In this document: positions 1-7,530 of the stretch, in pieces
Layout of the letters: every line of letters begins with the position of its first letter
Numbering within the stretch: position 1 is the stretch's first letter
Source: Actinomycetes bacterium
GTDB taxonomy: Bacteria > Actinomycetota > Acidimicrobiia > Acidimicrobiales > Acidimicrobiaceae
DNA length: 45,572 bases
Direction: 5' to 3'
Assembly (NCBI GenBank): GCA_021850605.1
Contig: JAJZLQ010000114.1
Location: 1-45,572, forward strand
Made by a program: the position numbers and the translations under genes
Notes under the pieces: model-generated
Database searches by the model: none
What the model was told of the DNA's origin: nothing
The model's input: only the letters and a program-made list of their open reading frames with translations

Positions 1-488
1 CTCTGCGCTTCGAGGTGGAGCGCCTCCCGAAGCTATGCGAGGTGAGCTGTTCTACCCGGCCTTGCCGGTAGGCAGCGCCTTTGCGGCACCCGATACCGCC
101 GCCACTGGGCGATAGCCTCCCCGACAACTGCGGTCCTTACCGAGAGCGAGACCGCCTTTGTCGCCAACTCTTCGGGTGCGCTTGTCAGCTTCGGCTCGGG
201 TGCGTCCGGCAGCGGGTGCCGAGCAACCGATATTCGTGCGCCTTCGCGATCACGCAGGATTGCCGGCATGCCGGCCATGCCGTGCCAGCGGAGGCGCCGA
301 TGAACCCGCCGACCCACATACTCAATAGCCCATTCCACAGTGTGGCGGCCTCATGGCATGACAAACCCACAGTGGCCGGCCAGATGGCGCTTTTGCCTCG
401 AGATGCGCTAACCTCCCGCATAAAGCACGAATTCCCCAACTCCAACACGGGCTCGGCGGGGACCCGACAGCGCCAGAGGGAGCAGGCT
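1..488. other. Left-edge stretch without a recognisable gene
   Basis: I find no recognisable gene here. Open frames exist on both strands but their translations are Arg/Pro-rich and resemble no family I know. The stretch contains a perfect 14-bp palindrome, GCCGGCATGCCGGC, at 262-275. Overlapping it is a potential hairpin at 265-281 (GGCATG, loop CCGGC, CATGCC). The first 20 bases repeat exactly inside the following gene at 805-824, so the edge may be an assembly breakpoint. Confidence 0.5.
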
Positions 489-944
489 TTGAAGCGCACT
501 ATCGCCTCCTTTCACCAGGACGAGCAGGGGGACTGGGTGGCCGACTTCGACTGCCTGCACTCCCAGCACATGCGCCACCGGCCCCTACTGGAGAACCGGC
601 CCTGGGTGCTCGAGGAGCCACAACGGATGGCAAAGGTCGGGACAGCCGTAGAGTGTTCGGCCTGCGATGCCGGCGAGATCCCCGATGGGCTGGTCCGTCT
701 CGACATCCTTGGCCCTTTTCCGGAGGACGTGGATAGTCAGGCGCTTTTTGCGACCTGGGATGTCCCTGCCGAGTGCTGGGACGTGATAGTGGTGCTGGCC
801 GGATCTCTGCGCTTCGAGGTGGAGAACTCGAGAAGCGGCTCTCTGGGGCCCAGAGGGCGTGCGGCGCTTCCGCCGAGCGCCGTGGCCAGGGTCGAAGCGG
901 ACGCCGAGACCGCGGTAGAAGTGGAGCGCTGGGGCAAGCCGTAG
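489..944 (+). CDS. DUF3565 domain protein with a DUF1971-like C-terminus
   Basis: This is a 151-residue protein if it starts at the TTG at 489, which has an AGAGGGAG ribosome binding site just upstream. The open frame continues back to 81, but that upstream translation is not protein-like. Residues 1-65 match DUF3565: ASFHQDEQGDWVA, the Cys/His-containing DCLHSQHMRHR, ENRPWVL and the paired cysteines of ECSACD. This looks like a small metal-binding domain. The remainder, with VLAGSLRFEVE and a terminal VEVERWG, resembles the cupin-like DUF1971 domain associated with tellurite-resistance TehB proteins. The function is unknown. The two-domain reading is by eye, and the second half is the weaker call. 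It stands alone, with about 290 non-coding bases before the next gene. Confidence 0.65.
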   Translation: MKRTIASFHQDEQGDWVADFDCLHSQHMRHRPLLENRPWVLEEPQRMAKVGTAVECSACDAGEIPDGLVRLDILGPFPEDVDSQALFATWDVPAECWDVIVVLAGSLRFEVENSRSGSLGPRGRAALPPSAVARVEADAETAVEVERWGKP

Positions 945-1238
945 CGAACCCTCGCGGCCTCCCGGCTGCATGATAAACACCGCCGCTAAGCGCGGCCGAA
1001 ATAAATACATTGTCCCTGGGGGATTGCATGGGAAGCCTGGCACCGCGGTCCGATGACGCCTTCCCCTTTGCCCCGCTGCCCGGCATCGCCGCCTTAGCCC
1101 CACGGAATGCCTCTCGGACCCTCGCTACGACGGACTCAGGAGCGGACTGCGGGCTTTTCCCGGGCAGCGGGTCGGCCGTCGGCTTCTACGGTGGGCCCTC
1201 AAAGGACGGAACGCCATATGAGCGGAGGTGACCGGAGA
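945..1238. other. Intergenic stretch, nothing recognisable
   Basis: This is about 290 bases between the DUF3565 gene and the dioxygenase. There is a small AT-rich patch around 998-1013 (AAATAAATAC) that could hold a promoter. I cannot assign clear -35 and -10 boxes. Short open frames here have no recognisable product. Confidence 0.4.
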
Positions 1239-2165
1239 ATGAGCATCGACGGGAACGTCAACGGCGCGCGGGAAGAGGCCCTGACCGCAGAGGTGGTACG
1301 CAGCTTCGCAGCGGCCGACCCCCGCCTCAAGGAGATCCTCTCTTCGCTGGTCACCCACCTCCACTCGTTCATCCGGGAGGTTCGCCTCACTCCCGAGGAG
1401 TGGGCCGCGGGTATCGACTTCCTCACTCAGGCCGGACACATCAGCGACGACCGCCGCCAGGAGTTGATCCTTCTCTCCGACGTTCTAGGGGCCTCGATGC
1501 AGACCGTCCTTGTGAATGCGCCGTCCAATCCCATGGCCACCGAGCCGACCGTGCTCGGCCCCTTCTTTGCCCACGGATCCCCCCTCGCCCACGAAGGGGA
1601 CGACATCGCCCGGGAGGCACCGGGCACACCCTGCTGGGTGGAGATCGAAGTGCGCTCCGAGTCCGGCGAGCCCATCCCCTCCGCGCGAGTCGAGGTGTGG
1701 GGGGCAGGGGACGACGGCTTGTACGACGTGCAGCGCAACCGAGATACCATGGCCAATCGCGCACACTTCTTCACCGGGCCCCAAGGGGCTGTGCGCTTCT
1801 GGAGCATCCTCCCCTCGGCCTATCCCATTCCGGCGGACGGTCCGGTGGGCAGGCTGTTGGCCGCCACCCGGCGCAGCGAAATGAGACCGGCCCACCTGCA
1901 CTTCCTGATCACCGCGGAAGGGCACTCCCCTCTCGTAACTCACCTCTTCGTCTCCGGAGACCGCTACCTGGCCACTGATGCGGTCTTCGGAGTCCGGCCT
2001 TCGCTGGTAGTCGATTTCCCGGAGCATCCTGCCAAGGAACCAACACCGGACGGCAGGCCGGTGAACGGGGCATGGCGCTCGATGAGCCACACCTTCGTTC
2101 TGGCCGAGGAAGGCCCAAGACGTGAATTCACAGCCGGGCAAGGGCAAAACCTGGGCAATTCCTGA
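1239..2165 (+). CDS. Intradiol ring-cleavage dioxygenase, hydroxyquinol/catechol 1,2-dioxygenase type
   Basis: This non-heme Fe(III) enzyme opens a catecholic ring between its two hydroxyls to give a muconate-type product. The 308-residue length is normal for the family. Residues 1-100 form the Dioxygenase_N helical dimerisation domain, with LHSFIREVRLTPEEW and RRQELILLSDVLG. These are closer to hydroxyquinol 1,2-dioxygenases than to plain catechol enzymes. The beta-sandwich catalytic domain follows, with the expected iron ligands Tyr162 (LYDVQ), Tyr195 (AYPIP), His219 and His221 (PAHLHF). The ATG at 1239 is chosen because GGAGGTGA lies 8 nt upstream; an in-frame ATG at 1218 lacks such a site. 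No other aromatic-degradation gene is nearby, so the substrate is open (hydroxyquinol, catechol or a chlorinated analogue). It acts in the cytoplasm. Confidence 0.88.
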   Translation: MSIDGNVNGAREEALTAEVVRSFAAADPRLKEILSSLVTHLHSFIREVRLTPEEWAAGIDFLTQAGHISDDRRQELILLSDVLGASMQTVLVNAPSNPMATEPTVLGPFFAHGSPLAHEGDDIAREAPGTPCWVEIEVRSESGEPIPSARVEVWGAGDDGLYDVQRNRDTMANRAHFFTGPQGAVRFWSILPSAYPIPADGPVGRLLAATRRSEMRPAHLHFLITAEGHSPLVTHLFVSGDRYLATDAVFGVRPSLVVDFPEHPAKEPTPDGRPVNGAWRSMSHTFVLAEEGPRREFTAGQGQNLGNS

Positions 2166-2248
2166 GAAGACCTGGGGCTTCTCCGATTCTCATTTCGGGC
2201 TTCTAAGGTGTAGTTTTGACCTGAACGACACCGCGAGGATGCCCCAGC

Positions 2249-3748
2249 GTGCCATTGAAGCTCTCCGAAATCGCCGAACGGCTACCGGACGCTCGCTTGA
2301 TAGGCCCTGACACGGAGATCGTCGGTATTACGCACGACTCGCGCCAGGTCAAGCCTGATTATCTGTTCGCGGCCGCGCGCGGCTCGCTCCAAAACGGGAT
2401 CCAGTTCGCTGCAGATGCGGTGGACCGAGGCGCTTCCGCGGTAATGATCGCGGCCAAGTATGCCGACAGCCCGCTGGTTCCTCGACACGTGCCGAGGCTC
2501 GTGGTACCTTCCGTGCGCCAGGCGCTGGGCCTGGCTTCCAGCATGGTCTTCGGCTATCCATCTCGGAGGCTCAACCTGGTCGGCATAACCGGCACCAACG
2601 GCAAGACCACCACCTCGTTTCTTCTCGATGCTGCACTGACCGAGGTGGGCGTTCGAACCGGCATCATCGGCACTATCGAATTTCGCTCCGCCAGCAAGCG
2701 AGGCCCGTCCACCTTCACGACGCCCGAGGCTCCCGACCTGCAGGCGATGCTGGCCGAAATGGCTGACGCCGGGGTCCAGACGGTCACAATGGAGGTTTCC
2801 TCCCACGGCCTCGACCAGCGCCGTGTCGACTCGGCCCACTTCCGGGTGGGAATCTTCACCAACCTGAGCGCCGAGCACCTCGACTATCACGGCACCATCG
2901 AGCAGTACTACTACGCCAAGGCGCAGCTCTTCGACTCCTCGCGCTGCGACTTCGCCATCGTCTCGGTGGACGACGAGTGGGGCCGCAGGCTGGCCAGCCA
3001 GCTATCGGTTGCGCACGTCACCTACGGCACCAACCCTGACGCAGATTACGTGGTCGAAAACGTCCGCGTGACTCACGATGGCACCCACTTCACCTTGGCC
3101 CACGACGGCGAATCGATTGCCATGTCGACGCGCATCGTCGGGCCCGCCAACGCCCTCAATGCGGCAGCGGCCTACATCGCCGCACTTGAGCTCGGGGCCG
3201 ACCCGGACGGCGCCCGGCGCGGAATAGCAGGATGTGATTCGGTGGCAGGGCGCTTCCAACTGGTGGAGGCCGGTCAACCCTCGATGGTCGTGGTCGACTA
3301 CGCCCACACCCCCGATGCAATCGCCAGCCTGATTTCCACCGTTCGTTCCCTGCTCGGCAAAGATGGCCGGGTGATTGTGGTGGGAGGCGCGAGAGGTGGA
3401 CGCGACCGCCTAAAGCGCCCCGCGTTGGGCAGAGCTCTTGCCACTGCGGATTTGGCGGTGCTGACCACTGACAACCCGGGAGACGAGGATCCCCATGACA
3501 TCATCGCCCAGCTCTTGCTGGGGACGCTCGACACTCCCGGACGGCATGTGCACATTGAGCCGGACCGCCAGGAGGCCATCTGCTTCGCGATGAAGAAGGC
3601 CGGCCCGGAAGACGGGGTGGTAATCGTCGGGCGCGGGCACGAGACCTCGATCCGGGTCGGCAAGCAGCTACTCCATCTGGACGACCGCGAGGCGGTCGCC
3701 CAGGCCGCGGAACGCCTCTTCTCTGACTCCGTAGTGGTCAACGGCTGA
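2249..3748 (+). CDS. murE: UDP-MurNAc-tripeptide ligase (MurE) with unusual DNPG motif
   Basis: MurE adds the third amino acid to UDP-MurNAc-L-Ala-D-Glu in peptidoglycan synthesis, using ATP. The 499-residue protein has the three Mur-ligase domains. It shows the HDSR region (29-32) for UDP binding, the P-loop GTNGKTTT at 115-122, EVSSHGL at 182-188, and YAKAQLF with the carbamylated lysine at 224. The specificity motif, which reads DNPR in meso-diaminopimelate enzymes, is DNPG at 408-411 followed by DEDP. The Arg that contacts the diaminopimelate carboxylate is therefore missing. The GTG start follows GAGGAT. It is not next to murF or mraY, so it lies outside a typical dcw cluster and could be a second MurE-like enzyme. 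The downstream glycosyltransferase starts 2 nt after its stop. Confidence 0.9.
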   Translation: MPLKLSEIAERLPDARLIGPDTEIVGITHDSRQVKPDYLFAAARGSLQNGIQFAADAVDRGASAVMIAAKYADSPLVPRHVPRLVVPSVRQALGLASSMVFGYPSRRLNLVGITGTNGKTTTSFLLDAALTEVGVRTGIIGTIEFRSASKRGPSTFTTPEAPDLQAMLAEMADAGVQTVTMEVSSHGLDQRRVDSAHFRVGIFTNLSAEHLDYHGTIEQYYYAKAQLFDSSRCDFAIVSVDDEWGRRLASQLSVAHVTYGTNPDADYVVENVRVTHDGTHFTLAHDGESIAMSTRIVGPANALNAAAAYIAALELGADPDGARRGIAGCDSVAGRFQLVEAGQPSMVVVDYAHTPDAIASLISTVRSLLGKDGRVIVVGGARGGRDRLKRPALGRALATADLAVLTTDNPGDEDPHDIIAQLLLGTLDTPGRHVHIEPDRQEAICFAMKKAGPEDGVVIVGRGHETSIRVGKQLLHLDDREAVAQAAERLFSDSVVVNG

Positions 3749-3750
3749 GG

Positions 3751-4662
3751 ATGGGTGACATCTCAGGCAACCGGCCTCCCAGCATCAGCGTCATCATCAC
3801 CTGCTACAACAATCAGGACACGATCGCCCAGGCCATCAGAAGCGTCCTCGCCCAGAGCCACGCACCGGAAGAAATCATCGTCGTGGACGATGGATCAGCA
3901 GACGCCTCGCTCTCGGCCATCGAGCCTTTCAAGGGAAAAGGGGAAGTGGCTCTTCTTACCGGCCGGAACGGGGGGCCCTCCGCGACCCGCAACCGCGGGC
4001 TGCAGGCCGCAACCGGCGAGTGGGTGGCCTTCCTCGATGGCGACGATGCCTGGCACCCGAAGAAGCTGGCGATCCAGCTGTTGGCACACCAAGCGCACCC
4101 GGAGGCGGTGATAATCGCCACCGACTGGTCTCGCAACCTCGCCGAATTGACCGCCGATGACGACCCTCCGATTCAGCGTCTCTACGCTTCACACATCGCG
4201 ATCCTGAACCGCTTCCAAACCTCGAGCGTACTGGCGCTCCGCAGCGCAATCGAGCAGGCCGGCGGATTCGACCCCCACATGGACAGCGCCGAGGACTGGG
4301 ACATGTGGCTGCGCGTCGCCAAGCTGGGACCAGCGGTCCTGGTCAGATCTCCGATGGTCTTATACCGCGACAACCCCGGTGGCGTCTCCAAGGATGTACG
4401 AACGCTGGCCGCCCGTGCGTCGGACATAGTCGCCCGGGAGCGGGAGCAAAGGTACTTCGAGAGCGGATTCGTCGAGGTCATAGCGGCGTGGCACGTGCAA
4501 CGCTTCATGGTTGCCGCCGCGCTCGGCCGCGACTGGGGCCTTTTCGCCAGGCTGGCCTCGCAGCTCCGCACCGGAGCGAGCGCGGCCAATCACCTCCGCG
4601 CCTTTGTCGCCTACACGCTGCCATTCCTGATGGATCGGCTTAAGCGCCGAGCGACGGCCTAG
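3751..4662 (+). CDS. Glycosyltransferase family 2
   Basis: A 303-residue GT-A fold glycosyltransferase that transfers a sugar from a nucleotide donor; the acceptor is unknown. It opens with the canonical ISVIITCYN strand. It continues with VVDDGS at 44-49, NGGPSATRNRG at 73-83 and the metal-binding FLDGDDAW around residues 94-101, with Asp96, Asp98 and Asp99. An AEDWDMWLR segment matches the ED motif of GT2 enzymes. No membrane anchor is evident, apart from a mildly hydrophobic stretch near the C-terminus. The ATG lies 2 nt after the murE stop, so the two are probably co-translated. A role in cell-wall polysaccharide or glycolipid assembly is inferred from that neighbour only. Its stop overlaps the convergent dedA stop through the palindrome CTAG. 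Confidence 0.85.
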   Translation: MGDISGNRPPSISVIITCYNNQDTIAQAIRSVLAQSHAPEEIIVVDDGSADASLSAIEPFKGKGEVALLTGRNGGPSATRNRGLQAATGEWVAFLDGDDAWHPKKLAIQLLAHQAHPEAVIIATDWSRNLAELTADDDPPIQRLYASHIAILNRFQTSSVLALRSAIEQAGGFDPHMDSAEDWDMWLRVAKLGPAVLVRSPMVLYRDNPGGVSKDVRTLAARASDIVAREREQRYFESGFVEVIAAWHVQRFMVAAALGRDWGLFARLASQLRTGASAANHLRAFVAYTLPFLMDRLKRRATA

Positions 4663-5333
4663 GCATCCTCGGTCCGGTTTGCCTCGACGATGGTGCCCGG
4701 GTCATCGGCCGCCAAGGCAGGCTGGGCTCCGCCCGACCGCCGCCTCTTGAACAGGACCACCCCGACTATTCCCAGTACCAGCACTGCGGCCAGCGCGTAT
4801 CCCGCCTTGCCCGCCACTGACTCGACGGTGCGGAAGCTGGCACCGGCCAGGTAACCGGCCATGGTGAAAGTAACCGCCCAGGCGACGCCGCCGAGAATGT
4901 TGAAGATGACAAAAGTGCGATAGCGCATGCCGGACATGCCTGCCAAGCCTGGAACGATCGCCCGGAGCGCTGCGGCAAAACGGCCAAGGAAGACGCCGAA
5001 CCCGCCCCGGCGGGCGATGAAATCCTCAGCTGTGCGAACATGCTCCTTCTTGATCAGCCGGCCGCTCCGGGAATCCAGGATTCGCCTACCGAACTCACGC
5101 CCGACCCAATAGCCGACCGTGTCGCCGATGATCGCCCCGGCCATCGCGACGCCCATCGCCGCGGCCAGCGGAATGCGGTGCTCGTAGGCGAGCACGCCCC
5201 CCAGCAGCACTGCGGTCTCCCCAGGAAAGACGAACCCGAGGAAGACGGAGGACTCCAGCGCCGGGAAGATGAAGATCGCCACCAGCGCAACCACGCCGTG
5301 CAAGGACAGCAGCGTATTGGTTACAAACGACAC
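4659..5333 (-). CDS. DedA/SNARE-associated family membrane protein
   Basis: A 224-residue multi-pass inner-membrane protein of the DedA family, whose members move or flip lipid carriers such as undecaprenyl phosphate or phosphatidylethanolamine and affect envelope stress. Family hallmarks are visible. The N-terminal re-entrant region contains E(S)SVFLGFVFPGE. It is followed by GDTVGYWVGREFGRRIL, and the second half has FLGRFAAALRAIVPGLAGMSGMRYRTF, with the conserved Arg and Pro-Gly pattern. The last about 30 residues are hydrophilic. It starts with GTG. A TAGGAT box 6 nt upstream suggests a leaderless message. It is convergent with the glycosyltransferase. The individual transported lipid cannot be read from the sequence. 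Confidence 0.85.
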   Translation of the reverse strand: MSFVTNTLLSLHGVVALVAIFIFPALESSVFLGFVFPGETAVLLGGVLAYEHRIPLAAAMGVAMAGAIIGDTVGYWVGREFGRRILDSRSGRLIKKEHVRTAEDFIARRGGFGVFLGRFAAALRAIVPGLAGMSGMRYRTFVIFNILGGVAWAVTFTMAGYLAGASFRTVESVAGKAGYALAAVLVLGIVGVVLFKRRRSGGAQPALAADDPGTIVEANRTEDA

Positions 5334-5339
5334 ATCACG

Positions 5340-5345
5340 ATCCTA
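5340..5345 (-). promoter_or_regulatory. Leaderless -10 box of dedA
   Basis: TAGGAT (TANNNT) lies 6 nt before the GTG start, so transcription would begin at the start codon. There is no Shine-Dalgarno sequence and no clear -35. Confidence 0.55.
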
Positions 5346-5366
5346 CCGAAAGAAGCTGAGAAAGGG

Positions 5367-5396
5367 CTTGGGCCGCCCCCAAAGGAACGGCCCAAG
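5367..5396 (-). terminator. Terminator of the ctaE-qcrCAB-ctaCDF operon
   Basis: A perfect 9-bp stem (CTTGGGCCG with CGGCCCAAG) with a 12-nt loop lies 48 nt after the ctaF stop. On the minus strand it is followed by a pyrimidine-rich run, CCCTTTCTC. Confidence 0.7.
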
Positions 5397-5443
5397 TCGA
5401 AAGGCGTATTTGTCCGAGCCGGGCCCGAGGCCCGGCGCATCGA

Positions 5444-5836
5444 TCAGACCGTACCACCGCGGCGCGACTCGAGGGTGGCGGAGGTGGCCGCGAAGACGAT
5501 CAGCGCGAGGCCGATCACGGCCGTCCAGGCTCCGAAGACGAGGGAAAGCGCGGTAAGGAAGGCTCCGATGCCGAGCACGAAGGGGAAAATGGTGTGGTCT
5601 GGGAATGCCCCCACCGCTCCCCGGTTTTCCGCCACCGTGGCTTCCTCCACATCCTCCGGGCGGGGGTCCATTCGCCGCTTCCACCAGCCGAGGTAGAGCG
5701 CCGGCAGCAAGCCCAGGCCGGCCGTGCCGAAGAGCATCATCGCGCCACCGTACTCCTTGGCCCAGAAGAAGTAGACCACGGTGACGATCAGAACGAAGAT
5801 GCCGATTCCGAGGTAGACGCGATATTCGACCTTCAT
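5444..5836 (-). CDS. ctaF: Cytochrome c oxidase subunit IV, actinobacterial type
   Basis: This 130-residue membrane protein is the small actinobacterial subunit IV of the aa3 oxidase. It packs against subunits I and III in the bcc-aa3 supercomplex. The visible plan is an N-terminal transmembrane hairpin (YLGIGIFVLIVTVVYFFWA, then LFGTAGLGLLPALYLGWW), a charged loop with RRMDPRPEDVEEA, and a second hydrophobic hairpin. This is the arrangement known for the family. The motif FPDHTIFPFVLGIGAFL is typical. Its ATG overlaps the ctaD stop by 4 nt (ATGA), which implies coupled translation. It is the last gene of the respiratory operon. Confidence 0.88.
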   Translation of the reverse strand: MKVEYRVYLGIGIFVLIVTVVYFFWAKEYGGAMMLFGTAGLGLLPALYLGWWKRRMDPRPEDVEEATVAENRGAVGAFPDHTIFPFVLGIGAFLTALSLVFGAWTAVIGLALIVFAATSATLESRRGGTV

Positions 5837-7530
5837 TGGGGCTCCACCTCCTTCTTGGGCGTCCCGTCATGGTCAGTGGTGTAGTCGGCGTACTCAGGAT
5901 GGTTCTTGTCCCAAACAGGACGCTGAGAGCGGATCGGCGGGAGCGACGTGAAGTTGTGGTGCGGCGGGGGCGAAGAGGTCGCCCACTCCAAGGTGTGGCC
6001 GTCCCAGGGATTGTCACCGGCGGGAATGGGTCTGCGCCAGCTGATCCACACGTTCAACAGCCAGATGAGGAAGGAAAAGCCGGTGAGGAAAGCTCCGACG
6101 GAGGAAACCTGGTTCAGGAAGGTCACATGGTCGCTAACCAGGTAGACGGGAATACGCCTGGGCATACCACGCAGGCCGGCAAGGTATTGCGGGATGAAGG
6201 TCATGTTGAAGGCGATAAAGGCAATCCAGAACTGCAACTTCCCCAAGCCCTCTCGCATCATCCGGCCGGTCAGCTTGGGATACCAGTAGTAGAAGCCTGC
6301 GAAGCCCGCGAAGATGGCGGTTCCCGCAAGTACCTGGTGGAAGTGGGCAACCACGAAGTAGGTGTCGTGCACCGCGAAATCGAAAGGCGGCGATGCGAGC
6401 ATCACGCCGGAGAAGCCACCCATGGTGAATGTGACCAAGAACCCCAGTGCGAAGAGCAACGGCACCCTGAACTGCAGATTCCCGCCCCAGAGCGTTCCGA
6501 TCCAGGTGAAAACCTTGATCCCGGTCGGCACGGCGATGAGTAGTGAAAGAGCGGCGAAGAAGGGAAGCAGCACCGTACCGGTGGTGTACATGTGGTGGGC
6601 CCAGACGCCGGTGGAAAGACCGGCGATGGCGAGGGTCGCGAAGACCAGGCCCTTGTAGCCGAAGATCGGCTTCTTCGCGAAGACCGGGAAGATCTCCGAG
6701 GCTATGCCGAAGTATGGCAGCGCCAAGATGTAAACCTCCGGGTGGCCAAAGAACCAGAACAGGTTCTGCCACATGACCGGCGAGCCACCTCCCGCGACGG
6801 TGAAGAAGTGGGTGCCCAGGTGCCGGTCCGCATAGAGCATGACCATGGCTGCGGTCAGGATCGGGAAGGCGATCAGGATCAGGATGCCGGTGACCACCAT
6901 GTTCCAGGTGAAGATGGGCATCCGGAACATGGTCATTCCCGGAGCGCGGAGGTAGAAGGCGGTCGTCACCAAATTGACGGCGGTGAAGATGCCGGAAAAA
7001 CCTGTCAGGATGATGGCGACGATCCACAAGTCCGGCCCTGGCCCGGGCGAGTTCGTGTAACTGGAGAGCGGGGCATAGGAGACCCAGCCAAAGGCCGCGG
7101 CACCGCCGTTCACGAAGAACCCCATGAGCATCGTGGTTCCGCCGGTGAGGTACAGCCAGTATGAAAGAGCGTTCAGCCGCGGGAAGGCCATGTCAGGCGC
7201 CCCGATCTGCAGCGGCAGGATGAAATTGGCGAATCCTCCGAAGGCAAAAGGCCCTGCGAAAAGATAGAGCATCATCGAGCCGTGGATTGTGAACAGCTCG
7301 TTGTACATCTGCTGGGAGACGATGTGCCCGTCGGGCTGCACCAGCTGGGCCCGGATGATCATGGCCATGGCGCCAGCGATCATCAGGAAGACGAGCGAGG
7401 TGTACATGTAGTTCTTGCCGATCACCTTGTGATCGGTGGAGGTCAGCCATTTGTAGATTCCGGTGGGGCCGTGCTGCCCGCCGGCTTCCGGTTCGTGCGC
7501 GAGTTCGCTTCTCTCCTCGGCAATGGTCAT
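5833..7530 (-). CDS. ctaD: Cytochrome c oxidase subunit I (aa3 type)
   Basis: The catalytic subunit of the terminal oxidase, which reduces O2 to water and pumps protons. It has 565 residues and twelve predicted membrane spans. Ligands are in place: His83 (FTIHG) and His398 for heme a, His396 for heme a3, and His263, His312 and His313 for CuB. The HPEVY motif carries the cross-linked Tyr267, and the K-channel Lys lies in PTGIKVF. The residue after the heme ligands is Gln399 (HFHQV), where the family nearly always has Tyr. The C-terminal tail is hydrophilic. The start overlaps the ctaC stop by 4 nt and the stop overlaps the ctaF start by 4 nt. Confidence 0.97.
   Translation of the reverse strand: MTIAEERSELAHEPEAGGQHGPTGIYKWLTSTDHKVIGKNYMYTSLVFLMIAGAMAMIIRAQLVQPDGHIVSQQMYNELFTIHGSMMLYLFAGPFAFGGFANFILPLQIGAPDMAFPRLNALSYWLYLTGGTTMLMGFFVNGGAAAFGWVSYAPLSSYTNSPGPGPDLWIVAIILTGFSGIFTAVNLVTTAFYLRAPGMTMFRMPIFTWNMVVTGILILIAFPILTAAMVMLYADRHLGTHFFTVAGGGSPVMWQNLFWFFGHPEVYILALPYFGIASEIFPVFAKKPIFGYKGLVFATLAIAGLSTGVWAHHMYTTGTVLLPFFAALSLLIAVPTGIKVFTWIGTLWGGNLQFRVPLLFALGFLVTFTMGGFSGVMLASPPFDFAVHDTYFVVAHFHQVLAGTAIFAGFAGFYYWYPKLTGRMMREGLGKLQFWIAFIAFNMTFIPQYLAGLRGMPRRIPVYLVSDHVTFLNQVSSVGAFLTGFSFLIWLLNVWISWRRPIPAGDNPWDGHTLEWATSSPPPHHNFTSLPPIRSQRPVWDKNHPEYADYTTDHDGTPKKEVEPQ

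Noticed and set aside
1010-1231. 73-codon frame upstream of the dioxygenase
   Set aside because: No ribosome binding site and no protein-like composition; it overlaps the dioxygenase leader.
2210-2248. TTGACC upstream of murE as a -35 box
   Set aside because: No TANNNT lies at a suitable distance before the GTG.
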